Shown here: piece after piece, positions 9,230 to 21,593 of the stretch | Numbering within the stretch: position 1 is the first letter of the stretch | Layout: the number at the start of each line of letters is the position of its first letter | Assembly: GCA_963969525.1 (NCBI GenBank) | Contig: OZ018396.1 | Span: forward strand, 25,262,052-25,326,051 | Length of the DNA: 64,000 nt | DNA from: Ontholestes murinus | Taxonomy: Eukaryota; Arthropoda; Insecta; Coleoptera; Staphylinidae | Direction: 5' to 3' | Translations under genes and position numbers: made by a program | Notes under the pieces: model-generated | Seen by the model: only the letters and a program-made list of their open reading frames with translations | Database searches by the model: none | What the model was told of the DNA's origin: nothing

Positions 9230-12130
9230 AAAATAATAAATTGTCTGTGAAACGATCCAACTGGTTTTAGATAATTCAAAAAAGTGAGCAATTAATTAAT
9301 TACAAACTTCTTATTTAAATATTTCCGATTAATCATTTTTTACCTGACATACTTTACCTGTTTATGTAGAAGTCACCACCATAAATTACGACGATGTCAA
9401 GGGTATTGAAGAAAAGCCTCTCCGATAGTCGATTGTGTCTTTTTGGTACCAGACCGATGAGTAGTTTTTGCTTATAAATAACCGCTATTAATTCATATTT
9501 ATGTATTTAATGAAAAGCGCAAACATGTTACTTTTTTGCATTGCCATAAAATGCATGAAACTGGTATTGGACTATTCTGCGAAAAGTAATGCCTTAAATG
9601 TGATGGGATTCCCGGCTACTCTAAATGAAAGGCAACCAATGGGAAAACCCGAATATACGTATATTTTCAGTAGCATAAACTCAATAAAAAGTGTCACACT
9701 CCGGAAACCATGTCATAAATGTGATTAATTTGCTTAATAAACACTGATTGCATGTGATCCTGCGTCTGCATCATTATACTTGCAAAAAATGCTAATGAGA
9801 CACCTATTGGTTGAAAGTGGTTCCTAATTGTTTTTAATAGGAATCCAAAAATTAAGTTTGTTTACATTATTATTATACTAGGAAATACAAGGAAAATAAG
9901 TGTAACGTCTATTCAATAGATCTGAGTTTCTCTTACATCTCTCATAATATTTCATTTTCCTTCAATTCCGTTGCGCTAATTAGATCCAAAAGAGTCTAAA
10001 CTTAATAAAGAAATTATTTTCTTACTATTAATAATTGAAAGTCAATTCAAATTAATGCATCCACTTTTAACAAAGCAAAAGCATGAAGCAAATCCCTTAT
10101 GTATTAATAATATCTTAACGAATGCCTTTATTTTACACTGCATGTATGCACAAATCTAGTTTATCTTATAGATGTCACTATTATTACTAATGCTTCATCA
10201 TTTTTATTTCCAACGCCAATTTTATTTGATTTCCATGCAGCCATCCTCTGCATTTAATGCAAAACCTTAAATTTACAATACCATCAGCAATTCTCATTGA
10301 AAATCTTTCCTAGTTACAAAAATATTCCTAGTTTCATCCTGAAAAATACTTTCCAGTATTATGTATCATTGTATTTTTAATATCCTCAATACACAAAATC
10401 ACAACGTAAGTTTTTTACTTACTACGGTGATAAACTGGTGAAGACATATTAATAATAGTATGGGTGCGTTAGAAACGAAATGGTGTGCTATGAGAAAGTA
10501 TAAATGTGGGTATAATAACTATCAGTGAAATAGAGAAGATTGTATGTCTGTATGTTCCTTAACGAGATTAATTAGTGGCGGATTATAATTTCTTCTGCTC
10601 CAAGAATATTATGTTTTGATTGTTTTGAAAATTAATATGGAATTTTAAGGATGCTAATATCTGCAAAACTCTTTCCTGTTTGCCCTACGTAAAGACTATT
10701 CTGAAAATTATATATCTGATGTCTTTAAAAGATAATTTAATTAATTTTAAAATGTATGACAACTTTGTTAAAGGTTCAAAATCTATTCGATAATATCGCT
10801 TTCTGAAAATGTTTCCAATTTTGTTTAATGATTATTTAAAGGAGATCAGTTCCTTGTTTTCTCAGTTTGGAAATCGGTATATTGTGTATTCTTGTTTTCA
10901 TTCATCACATTTTCAATTAAATTGTATAAATATGTGTTAGCCTGGCTAATTTATTCGATAATAATGTTGCGCTGTGGCAATCGAAGAAAAATCTATATTT
11001 CAAATTTTATAATATTAGTAAGAATTGGTAGCAAAATAGAAAAAAACTACCAACTTGTGAGATTTGGTTATATAGATGCTAATAATTAAATTTGAAAATT
11101 GGCCCAACTGGCTACCATTAAAATACGAAACTACATAATGAACTTATTGATATCAGAAATGTACGGTGTAGTTGCTTAAGTCGTACCCCTTAAGAAAAGA
11201 ACTGTATAAAACTTATGATTTATCAAATAAATAGAAATTAAATATGTTATTCAGATCTTTGTTAATATTGGTATTATATGTTATAACGAAACTAGAAAAT
11301 CTATGTATGTTTTCACGTAAAAAACTGAATCTTTAAAAACTTATATCGGTACAACTAAGTCAACTTAATTCTTAAGTTGTGCCACCTATAGCCTAGGTCG
11401 CACCTGGGAGTTTAATATAACAAATATAGTAATTAAAACGTAATTTTTGTTCATATGTTTATAGATGCATTAAATTAGTACAATCAGTACATACAAATCT
11501 TTTTGTTCTCTTGTCCAATCCACCGTAAACATCGTACACCCAAGATTTGTATTTCAAGCATTGAATCATATTTTCCGCCCGATCTTATCCATAAATAAAA
11601 CAAAACAAATCGTTTTCATTATTCTTTTTAATTTTTGATACCAGTTACTTTTTATTAATTTCTGTATTTCTTCTTTTATTCCGTATTTTTATGCTTTCTA
11701 TATTCGGCGTGGACATAGCTTCGACTGACGAGGTAGAGCATCTATATTATTTTTGGTGAAGAACATTACATATGTGGTTCCATCAAGAGGGTAGATCAAC
11801 AAGTATCAACTAAATGCTTAATTTCTTGATTATTGATGTCCAATGAAGTAGTGTGTAAAGATTCTTCAATCACAGCTGTAGATGCGTAAAAATCGTCATC
11901 AAATTAATGCTTGTTGTGTTGCAAGGGTTTGTGTCGTCATGTATGTATGCGTGTGTATATTATATCATTTCAATAAGATTATATTATTATACTGCATTCC
12001 TTATATATACTCGCATCTCATATGTGTATAATTATAAGTAACAGTAGAAAATAACTCTTATTTACTGGATTAGCAAATTATTATGACGTATGTAAGTCCT
12101 GTGTAATAACATAAATAAATAATTATTATT
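9230..12130. other. Long AT-rich stretch, no supported gene
   Basis: Only short open frames (for example near 9500-9728 and 10892-11089) with no recognisable domain, motif or splice support. No tRNA or element ends were found. Confidence 0.5.
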
Positions 12131-12131
12131 A

Positions 12132-13400
12132 TTATGGCCAAATACCAGTAGATTTGAAACCATTCAAAGCAATATTCATACAAACAGATTTTGAATATGT
12201 AATTCCAAATAGTTCTGACACAGTAGTTTGTTTAATTGTGTTACCAGGATTTGTTTTTAACCAAGAAGAGGAATCTTCATTATAAATGGTTTTTAGAGAT
12301 TTAAGAAAAGATCTGTCCAAAATTTGAAGATGATGGGTTGTATAATCAGGAAATTAAAATATTATAATCAATATTATAATATTATCAACATTTGATAATG
12401 ACCTGCAAAGGTCGAAACTATAGTTGTGTCAAAATTGATAATATATTGTAAACTTTGTTTGTGTATATTATACAATAAATTGTGGTACAAAAACTTAAAA
12501 ATTATTTTCATTTAACCTTTTTTATAATGCCATACTTGGTAGTGTGTCCATCCAAAAGAAAAAGTATTTGCTTATTGTTAATATTCTACAACTTTGATGA
12601 AATGTTCCAAACATTGAACAAGTTCTGGCGTTATTCACTCATTTTAGAGCATCCAAATACAGTAATCGGTGGTACTCCTTTAAAGAATCATTCATCCGCA
12701 TGCGTTTAAATATTAACATACCAGGTATGTATTCACCTGCAGCATTCATACAGCATACACTTATAACGGTCAAACCCTTTTCACCAACTGTTAGTACACC
12801 AACTTGATGTTTGCCTTTCTAAGCAATTATTTTGGATGGTTTATGGACAGTCGATAATCCTGTTTCGTCAACGTTATATATTAGTGAACATTCATCTAAT
12901 ATGGATTTATATTTATCAAAGAATCCATAAAAACTTTCTTTATTGAAAGCCCTGGCCTTGCCATTGATGTTGCTTCTGGAGTATGTAAATATAAACAAGG
13001 TTTCATGAATTTGTAGGACCATTTCTTCCCTGATTTTTTTTCTTTATTGAAACGGTGTGGTAGTTTGATTTTTTTTCCGCCAACTGCTAAGCAAATCTTC
13101 TTAGATCAGTTGCAGTAATCTCAAAAACACTTGATTCTAAATTGATAATTTGGGCAACAATCTCCTTTTCTATATTTTCAGTTATATCCTTAGGCCTTTC
13201 AAATTTGACATTCTTATTTAATTCTTTAGAATGAAGACTTAACGTTAGTTCAGTAATGTTTGTTATCGATGAGATTCATTGAATCCAATAACTCCTTCTG
13301 ATAATTTGTTTAACGCCTCGTTCATATTTTCTTGTTTCTATGCATTATAAATTCGCTTTGACATGGTTTCGATTCGGCCGAATGATTATTGGATTAGACC
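12132..13400 (-). mobile_element. Decayed pogo/Tigger-like transposase
   Basis: Minus-strand fragments follow the order of a pogo transposase. MSKRIYNA and a short N-terminus lie near 13360. FNKESFYGFFDKYKSI and IYNVDETGLSTVHKPSKI (first catalytic Asp, 12830-12930) follow. KGKHQVGVLTVGEKG comes next, then a degraded Asp-Gly-His block near 12540. FPDYTTHHLQILDRSFLKSL (12270-12350) and ALNGFKSTGIWP (the usual C-terminal signature) end it. Many stops and frameshifts; about 130 bp of foreign DNA interrupts it at about 12355-12485. No terminal repeats were identified. Confidence 0.85.
12355..12485 (+). mobile_element. Short insertion with hammerhead-like motif inside the pogo gene
   Basis: The pogo coding blocks around KENNF and FPDYTTHH should be nearly adjacent but are separated by this AT-rich segment. 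At 12392-12418 it holds TTGATAATGACC-TGCAAA-GGTCGAAAC, with a perfect GACC/GGTC stem II. Exact ends and a target duplication are not clear; the flanks TTAAAAT/CTTAAAAAT are only suggestive. Confidence 0.55.
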
Positions 13401-13675
13401 TACATTTAAAAAGAAACACAATTATATCAATAATTTACTTGCAGAAATTTTTAAGAAAATTGAAATAAACTCACTTGCTGTCAAATTTTGTGTGGTTTGT
13501 TTACATCAAATAATAATATGTTAAAGCACACGAACTCAGATGTATATTTGGTTATCGACATAAAGACAATTCGGACAGCCCCATAATAAAACAAACGTAC
13601 AAACCAACGTGTTGTTCTCGTCTTTATTCAACGCGATATAAATAAGGCTTTTTTTGTATTTACATTACTTATAAT

Positions 13676-13703
13676 TTGATAATGATCAATTTATGATCGA
13701 AAC
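13676..13703 (+). other. Hammerhead-like motif, relaxed core
   Basis: TTGATAATGATC-AATTTAT-GATCGAAAC with a perfect GATC/GATC stem II. TTATAATTTGATAATGA and CGAAACTGCAG are shared with the copy at 58619-58648. Confidence 0.5.
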
Positions 13704-13789
13704 TGCAGTATGAAAGTATATATTTTTATTTAACATATTTTTTTTCTATTTGTAATTTTTAAGTAAACTTGGTCTGATTTAATCAAGTT

Positions 13790-16250
13790 CAGTATTTCTA
13801 AGTGCCCAAACCTATGTCCTGTACAATGCCAATTAAGTCTCATCGCGTTAATTACACCTTCTTTTCTGAAAACGTTACTTTCGGGCCGTTACTTGTTTAG
13901 TCTTGACCCACCATACTAGTGAATCATATGCAATAATAAGTCTTTCTACTATATAGTACAACCAGTGCATCATTTTGGGTTTTAGTTCCCATGATCTTCC
14001 AAAGAACCTGCGGTATATCCATTGTGCTGTTGTAGATTTGTTGCAGATTGTTTTCTCAATGTGCGCATTTCAATTAAGAATCCTATCCAGTATTAAACCA
14101 AGATATTTCACATGATCGGACAGCGCAATTTTTTGTCCTATTACTTTGGGCACTTTGATATTCAGCTTCCTTCCATCAGTGAAAGGTACCACTACCATTT
14201 TGTCATTTTATGCATAATCTTGCAATGTCGACCAAGATTGCCAGGAGGTCATCCACCACGATACATCATTACAGGGGCGATATAACTCCCTTTGCGGGCA
14301 CCGTTTTGCTGTGGCTACCGTTTCTGATTTACACCCCATACCTGCGATGATTTATCTTATTGCTGACATGCCAATACCTTACTTAATGGTCCCATTTTTT
14401 CATAAGGATTGTGGTGACCGTTACTACGTGGTAATTCATGATAAACACTTAACTAACGCACTTACTATGTTTTAACCACTAAAAATTATGTAATATATAT
14501 ACATATATTACAAAAACGCACGACTTAAGTTTCGACGGTTTAATGTCATTATCAAGTCACTTGATAATTAAGTTAAGGGTCCCATTTTTCATGGTTTTTA
14601 AGGCTGTGTTGTCAAACGCACTTTCAGTGTTCACGAAAATACCTAATCTAATTTCATTGTATTAAGATTTTAGTGTACATTTACAGCAGATTTCCTTTTA
14701 ATGCACTGCTCCTCATAATAGTTGTTTATAATTTTCTCAATGATTTTTAGGAGAAATGTAAGACTAGTTGGGTGGATAGGATTAGGCCTTCAGCCCGGTT
14801 TAGGGATAAAATATCCCTGTGCACAGATGTTAAGCTTGTTAAGTGCGAATTTAACATCACACTGAGACTTTCCTTGAGCCTGGTTGTTGGTGTTGTATCT
14901 GTACTCCCTCACAGAACGTTCTCCATGTTTTCGTTTTCTATTTTCTCAGTTACTTATAATATTCCGACATTGACTGTCTGTGGGCATCCCACAAAGCCTA
15001 TTTTATTTGCATTTTGAAACCTTTCCTGGCTTGCGTCTTGAGGCGACCTAAATCTTGTTCCACCAAGGCACGTCTCTGGTGGGAGATCTCTTCCTTAACG
15101 GACAACTGGATTCATACACTCCTAGAATGCTATTTCTTAGCAGAGCTGCTGCTGTTAGTTAGGCTCGCTACCTTTATTCATAATATCTAAATTATTAAAG
15201 ATAATGATTTCAACACGTTTCTTTCTTCTATTATTAGTGTCCGCCTGCCTCATACCATGTTGTGGGCGTTGGCATCATAGTCCAGGAGGAGGTTTTTATT
15301 GCTTTTTCTGCACCACTCTACGAGCCACCTCCGCTGGTGGTGATTTGCTTTAATTTTCTGGAAAAATACACGCTTCCTGTCTTTCCCTTTTGGAATTCGA
15401 CTATGTCTGCTGCTAGGTCCCCTGTGGTAAATTCTGAAATGAACATATAATTTCCTGGTCTTTTCTGAGCATGAAACCTGCATTTGAAGTCTGATTTATA
15501 CACTAGACTACAATTGTCTTGTGATAGGTCCCTCATTGATGCAAAACTCCTGCAGCAATCCTATTTCAAATTTGACTTTTTTGAATCTCAAATAAAGGGA
15601 ATTTAATGCTGCTTTAGAGTGAAGAATTTTTGTGGCCTTTGTCGTTGTTTATTGACGCGCTTTGCTCCCTCCTTCTTTTGGATCTTGGTTCAACGTGGCT
15701 TAATCGATAATTGATTTTATGGCTCAGCTTCTTCACCCTGCCAGAACACTTTAAATCCACCGACAACGTGACCTACAATTTTGGTCCCAGTTGTAAGATT
15801 TGCTTCTCGTTAGTGTATGCGTCGCTATTGGGAAAGTAGCCAATTAGGATTTTGGGGTGAGGCATTTCTGCCTCTTCTAGTATCCTTATCCCTTACAGCT
15901 TGAGAGGCCATGGTCAGCACATGATATTGCGATCCATCCTGATCTATGGTAAAATTGGTGAAATTTTTCCCTTCTTTCAATCTTCATCTTATCCTCAATG
16001 GCTTTACTCACAGCTTCAATTTGTTCCATGGTCATTAAGCATTTTTTACACAGTGTTGTCAGAAGTAATAGATACTATTTGTCTTTTCACCCTAAGTCTC
16101 TTGGTAGCATCTCCGAGTGTTCTCTCTAGGGACATTAATGTGGGTCCATGACGCTCTTGATGAGTAACTTCATCGCCTTAAAGGCGGCACCACTCGTTCT
16201 GCCCTTGTGGTCTTTGATATTTAGAACGTTAAGGCCACCGACAAGCAATT
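13790..16250 (-). mobile_element. LINE (Jockey/LOA/R1-like) remnant: ORF1, endonuclease, RT
   Basis: Minus-strand pieces in order. The ORF1/gag-like KILIGYFPNSDAYTNE lies near 15800-15860. Endonuclease pieces include LVEWCRKSNKNLLL and DANAHN (15250-15330; usual pattern Asp-x-Asn-Ala-His). Next are an RT segment with AFDNTALKTMKNG (14590-14640) and the thumb/C-terminal part with VDDLLAILVDIARL (14200-14260), FGKSW-like and YDSLVWW (13910-14000). Stops are frequent and the middle of RT is shortened. It is interrupted at 14404-14577 by a small element with a clear target duplication. Confidence 0.75.
14388..14592 (-). mobile_element. 174-bp Penelope-like or retrozyme-like insertion with 15-bp target duplication
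   Basis: GGTCCCATTTTTTCAT (14388-14403) and GGTCCCATTTTTCAT (14578-14592) flank 174 bp and restore the LINE coding frame when collapsed, so they are a target-site duplication. On the minus strand the insert starts just before TTGATAATGAC...GTCGAAAC (hammerhead-like, 14529-14555). It ends with a conserved block holding GTGGTTAAAACATAGTAAGT and ATGAATTACCACGTAGTAAC. That end block is shared with 34668-34740 and 47040-47060. No coding capacity. Confidence 0.8.
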
Positions 16251-16262
16251 CATCATTAGCTG

Positions 16263-16294
<32 letters not shown>

Positions 16295-17050
16295 GCTTCA
16301 ACTTTTACAAAAAGTACATAAATATTAGATTCTAACCTTAAGTAAAATAATATACTAAGAAAATATTACATGGTTTAAAATAAAACTAAAATTAAACACT
16401 CGGAAATACAAAAAAAAAACAAAGAGTATGTAAAATTTATAAACTAACAAAAAATCGATACGAGGCTAAAGTGGATATTGAAATAACTAATTAAAGTGTT
16501 AATAATATATTGACAAGGCGGAGTATCACTTTTTACAAAATGAGCAAATAGATGTGTTAAATATATCAATATCAATTGGCAAAGTATTAAACAGTCTCAT
16601 CGTTCGGAAAAGTATATTTTTGAGACCATAGTTATCTGAATGAAATTTCAATAATCAGAGATTATTATGTCACTTTACTTGAGAATACCATTGACTAAAT
16701 TAACCAAAATAAACAAACCAGCAATTAATTTTATCGATACCGGCTCGATAAGAATAAAGTCTTAGATACTTATTTTGTACTCTCTCAAATTTGGATATAT
16801 CAGAATTAGCTGATGGTTCTTTAGTTAACGTTAACGTTAGGTATAAATGTCGCAAAGTGTTAGTTGAGAAATTATATGAAAAGCAATTAACAAAACCGAG
16901 TGTTTTGGTAGCTTTACCTATAATTAAAGAAACATGTTCCTTAAATGATGACTTTTCTTCAAATAAAACAACTAAATCCCATCAGGTTGGGCTAAGATTA
17001 TCGTTTAAATTATTTATAGCATTGAAAACGTATATTGATAGATAAAGGAC
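16263..17050 (-). mobile_element. LINE (CR1-like) 3' fragment with ATTT-repeat tail
   Basis: The (TATT)n tract at 16263-16292 is the minus-strand 3' tail (AATA)n. The minus frame before it reads KFERVQNKYLRLYSYR, then FHSDNYGLKNILFRT and RLFNTLP, the typical RT C-terminus of CR1/Jockey-type LINEs. Upstream, decayed sequence such as KFAEFLSSMYAN extends to about 17150. 5'-truncated and dead. Confidence 0.75.
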
Positions 17051-18440
17051 CAACTTTTACTCACTCAATATTCTGCAGAGTATGAATAACACTAAAATCA
17101 ATATTAGCATACATAGAAGATAAAAATTCAGCAAATAATTTGCAGTACTCTACGAATTGTCGGATTTTTCCTGCAAGATTCTATGGATATGTTGCCTTTT
17201 GATTTCTTTTCAGCGTTTTTTGAACGTTGGGAAGTCGACAACTCCATGTTTAAGATTTTGGCCCATGTACGTCCCACAAGTAGCTAGGGGAAAAGGGTTC
17301 ATTTTAGTAGAGCCCCCTATGCCATAATCTCGGATTGATGTATTTGTTTTTTGTGGTTTCCTTTCCACATTTACATGAGCTATGAAACCAAGATACTCTA
17401 GACTTGTTACTCAAGTGACATGACCACGGGCAGCGACAAGTCTAATATGTAAGGCCAGATAGTTATTAAACCTAAAATGGCATCGTTAGTTCTAGTGCAG
17501 GTCGTAAGGCACGATATTACAGCCGGACAGGGGAAGGTGTGGAAAAGGTTTTTAGCCCCTATCCCTCATAACCTAATGGACTCGGGGCCGAATAAGGCTA
17601 CGTTAGTCCGAAGAATTTCTGCAAGGGAGGACGGCAGATCATAAACGGAGAAAATAGTGACTCTATTGACTGCAGATTGTAATGGGTCTCAGAATCTCTT
17701 AGAAGTAGGCTTTTTCCTCACCACAGTATAAGCATAAAGTGATTTACACCCGATTGGGGTTATCCTAGTATTTCATAGGTTGTAGGATACTGAGCTCTCA
17801 CACCACAACAAGGTGCATTCCTTTGTAAGGGCATCATACCTAAAAATTAAATCCAACAGACTGTGTTTTTCTTAGTATACTTGTGCCAATTGTTTCTAAA
17901 CTAATCGTTTTAATTCTATTGATTTGTTTAGTAATATTTTCATAACGATTAAATTGTTCAATCAACTTGGAAATCTATTCAAGATTGTCAGTCGTATTTT
18001 TATAGATGCCAATTGTTCCGGCGCGGCGCAGTTAAGTATATAAAGAGATCATCATTAAAATATAAAGAGTATTTGTGTGAATGATATAACATTATTGGGT
18101 AGGTCCAATCTATTTAATACAAATAAGCATTGTAATGTGGCATTAACATTGCACATTAGTAAAACCAACAAAGAAGTGAATTCCTTCTGAGACTCTTGAT
18201 TAACGTTGTGTTTAACGAATATGGTAATATTGCTCTCTCATGTAGCAATTACTACCCAATTGTGCTTCATGTTTTGGAACACTTCATCAAATCATAATTA
18301 TCTCCATGTCTATGTGTTCATATCGATATAGTTCAAAAATTAATTGCTACTGATATTCCTAATTTAATTGTAGATAAAAATACTTTGTATTGAGTTACGT
18401 GAAGATTTATTTAATTCAATTAAACAATTAGCAATCCATT
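17050..18440. other. No supported gene; possible LINE 5' debris
   Basis: 17200-17800 is less AT-rich than its surroundings and resembles decayed LINE leader/ORF1 DNA, but no motif can be claimed. The rest is plain AT-rich sequence. Confidence 0.4.
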
Positions 18441-18450
18441 TTCTTCACAG

Positions 18451-18520
18451 GTTTATTTAAAACGTTAAATGTTCACTTAGTGGACGAAAAGAACATTTAG
18501 CGTTTTAAATAAATGGGTGA
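18451..18520. repeat. Foldback of two facing hammerhead-family fragments
   Basis: TTCTTCAC...TTTATTTAAAACGTTAAATG is mirrored by CATTTAGCGTTTTAAATAAA...GTGAAGAA. The plus strand holds GTTCAC-TTA-GTGGAC-GAAAA. The same sequence order occurs in the 101-bp insertion at 25854-25954, so this looks like two related fragments tail to tail. Confidence 0.6.
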
Positions 18521-19140
18521 AGAAAAAAAAAATAACTTTTTTTTATATCATTTAGTCAAAAATCATATTCTTAATTACCCGTCATATAAAGAAACAAAAG
18601 CTTAAAGCTTTATTATGCAATATGATTGTAGAAATTTTAAAGTTTGATTAAACGTTGCATCTAAATTCTTTGCCTTCCCAACAATGGTATTAGGTCTTTG
18701 TTTTACTGTTATAGTTGATATCGGCTCTGGATATTAAAATATCAGTTTTATACTAGACAATATAATTTAGGTCTGTGAAATTTTTCAGGTACTACTATGT
18801 CTATGCGCTTTTAAAAAATTTTAATTTCTTAAAAAATAAAACTGAATGATAAGTGTATAATTATATAATTAGACCGACTTTTCTTCTTGAAAGTGTTTTA
18901 TGATTGTTTTCAATTATCTATTTTCTATCCTACTTCACACTCTTTTGAAATTTTCAGAGTTTCCGTAATTTTTCATTAATAATAAATATCTAAATTTCTT
19001 CTAATATAATTTATCTGTATAAATTTTTATTATTAAACATTTTATACATATTTATTCGTTTTTTTTTATATTTTAGAATATCCATAGTGTGTTGCCTTTA
19101 AATTCAAATTGTGCAGCATTAATTACAATCCACACCAGGG
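18521..19140. other. No gene seen
   Basis: AT-rich; nothing supported. Confidence 0.6.
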
Positions 19141-19155
19141 TCATATTAAAGCGCC

Positions 19156-19183
19156 CTTCGCTTTCTTATGAGCTCATCATCAG
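19156..19183 (-). other. Hammerhead-like motif, CTGATGA with altered GAAAC
   Basis: The minus strand reads CTGATGATGAGCT-CATAAGAA-AGCGAAGG. The first core segment is intact, a 3-bp GCU/AGC stem II is possible, and the second segment is GAAGG rather than GAAAC. Low confidence as a functional ribozyme. Confidence 0.35.
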
Positions 19184-19592
19184 AAAAGGAATAATTAGTA
19201 TAATATGCTTCATCATTAATGTAGCAAAATCAACGGAGTATATCGTAAAATGAAAAAAATATATATATATCCAACTATCAATCACTTTTTATATATCTAT
19301 CAATCAACTCATCTACATGAGGAAGTCACCTTATACGCGTGATTCAGTTGAATAATGTCTTAACAAATAATTAAGTTGGAGGTTGTTTTTATGCAAGAGG
19401 ATGATGCTTATGCGAGCAGAAAGTTTTTGTTTAAATTATAATTATTGGTAATTATAGCGTTACAAAATATGCACATATAATTATTATTATGGAAATGTAA
19501 TTAATTGTCTTAAATATTTATTTTTATTTCTTTAATTTTAATATAGCATTGCTATTACCCAATGACAGTTGTTTATTAATCGCGACGTCATC

Positions 19593-19934
19593 CTAGTATA
19601 ATAATGATGAAAAAAAGGCCAAAAAGATAACGGTGCCTATCAAACAAATAGAACATAACATAATAATTCTTACCAAATACAACGAATATGATTTTATAAT
19701 TATAAAATAATTTACGCAATATATATTAGAACTAACCAAAGAAATTGTTTTATAGCGTATCGCAGTTGTAGGCATAACTATGGATGTTAAAAACGAATTC
19801 AATTCCACCCCGTAGCCGTCAGTGATGGAGGTATTGGTAAGAAGCGCCCCTGCATACCTCGTTTGCATCATCGCAGAATTAGCTACTGCAACAGAGCCGG
19901 CAGGATATATTGGCGATGGAAGGAGACGTTTCAC
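19593..19934 (-). CDS. Unrecognised ORF in a less AT-rich island, possible exon
   Basis: A 113-codon minus-strand frame starts in a short stretch (about 19790-19990) that is richer in G+C and CpG than its surroundings. The first half (MKRLLPSPIYPAGSVAVA) has mixed composition. The second half turns into hydrophobic AT-driven sequence and is unlikely to be coding. I do not recognise a family. It could be a host exon ending near 19790, an unknown repeat, or chance. Confidence 0.2.
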   Translation of the reverse strand: MKRLLPSPIYPAGSVAVANSAMMQTRYAGALLTNTSITDGYGVELNSFLTSIVMPTTAIRYKTISLVSSNIYCVNYFIIIKSYSLYLVRIIMLCSICLIGTVIFLAFFSSLLY

Positions 19935-20009
19935 AAGGGTCCATAATCAGTCCAATCGTGTGACTTCAACTCTAGTTCCAATAAAATCTTTGTGTACTAA
20001 TCGTTAAAG

Positions 20010-21439
20010 ACGATGCGATGAATTTATGTTGCTTAGTATGCACACCTTTTTCACATTGACAATAAGTTAATCTATCGGCTGAGCACTTTGGCGCATACGA
20101 GCGGTTCACAATTTGATTGGATTGTCTTCCTGAATGCGTCCTATTAGCAGTATTGCTTTACTCGATTTTTTTGTTACATTGTTACATGGTGCTTCGTGGG
20201 TATGTTTCATAATTCTCGGATTTTCATTCTCTGTTCAACGTTATTTGCTGCCCGTTCTTCTTAATTTTCACTTTGTTTCTGCCTCGTTACATTTCCTCTT
20301 TTAACGAACATGCGTAAAATCAAATAATTTTCCTTTGCTCTGATTTTCTGCTTGTGTTAGACTCCCTTTAGTTGCGTTGCTTATTTGCCATATTCTATTT
20401 AGGCAATCGTAGTGAGTCTCTGTCCATCATCTTTGCTGCAGGAACTCTAATTACCTCTTTACAGGCAATCTGAGTTTCTAATAGAACGTTGAGTATCGCT
20501 TTTTGCAGGCGATATGTTATTGTTTTAAGTTTAGAGAAACTTTCGATTTCCTTAATTTTTTTAAATTCTGAAATAATTAAACGTCTGTGATCAATAAACC
20601 GGAATCTTATATGTAGAAGAAGTTTATACATGGAAAAACGTATAACTTTCCATTCCAGGCGTATATTTGCTCTAGTTGTTGCATCTAGAACTATATTGAC
20701 CTTTCTGCGGTTAACTTAGCCGAGACACCCATGCCAAAGTGTGATTAACGATGTAAGTTACCCAAACCCTATTTAATAATTTTTCTTCTTAAAAATATTT
20801 AAGACGTTTAAAAATGTAACTTTCTTCTTTTCTATATTTATTTTTCTTTTTTGCCGTTAAATAAAAATAAGAGGTCATCGCCATATTTCACGACAGATCT
20901 TTGCAAAGTTGAAATATCTTCACATTAGAATTACATAAAAAAAAACTTCGACATCTCATAATTTTACAAACCTCTGCCGGTCTCACATGAATTAACGAGA
21001 TTATGGTTATATAACACTTCATAATCAGATGGACCGAAACAAAAGAAGGCCATTACCCAACGGATTAAAGCATTCGTGCTGTCGCCTAATTAAGGCGATC
21101 CAGTTTTTTTCTGGCGTTTTTTTTCCAGCGCTATATGAATTCATTATCGATACGATGGTAAAATTGTTTTGAATCAATTGTCTGTAACAGGAAGACATAA
21201 CACAATTCACTTTATTACGTACATTAGGCATATAATAGTCGTTAATACATTGTGATTCTTTAATGAGATATACCAGCATTTGGTAACGGACATCTAAAGT
21301 TTCAAGTGAATATGTTACTCGAAGAATTTTCTGAATTTAAATTAGGAGAAGAAAGTTGTTTCATTTTTAAAATTGTAATCAATAAAAATTAAGAAAACAA
21401 TAAACTTTTTATACACTTTTTTTAAATTTTATTCAGTAA
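20010..21439. other. No supported gene
   Basis: Two short minus-strand frames (20395-20631 and 21025-21279) contain no motif I recognise. No element ends seen before the piggyBac at 21444. Confidence 0.5.
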
Positions 21440-21577
21440 TTAACCCATCTTTGGCCAAGCATAGAAATAGATGATATTTTAGATTTTTTTTTAATAAAAC
21501 GCATTAGAATGGTGTTCATCAAGAAAGTTTTAATAAAATTTTTTCAAAAAAAAAATTTGCTATACAAAAATTTGAGT

Positions 21578-21593
21578 GGTGCGTATACGCACC
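21578..21593. promoter_or_regulatory. Palindrome GGTGCGTATACGCACC, copy 1
   Basis: A perfect 16-bp palindrome just past the cysteine cluster of the piggyBac transposase, followed by GTTGGC as at the right end of the element. Candidate transposase-binding site; inference only. Confidence 0.6.

Noticed and set aside
9501..9728. 75-codon plus frame with cysteines
   Set aside because: No recognisable domain, no splice or promoter support; length expected by chance.
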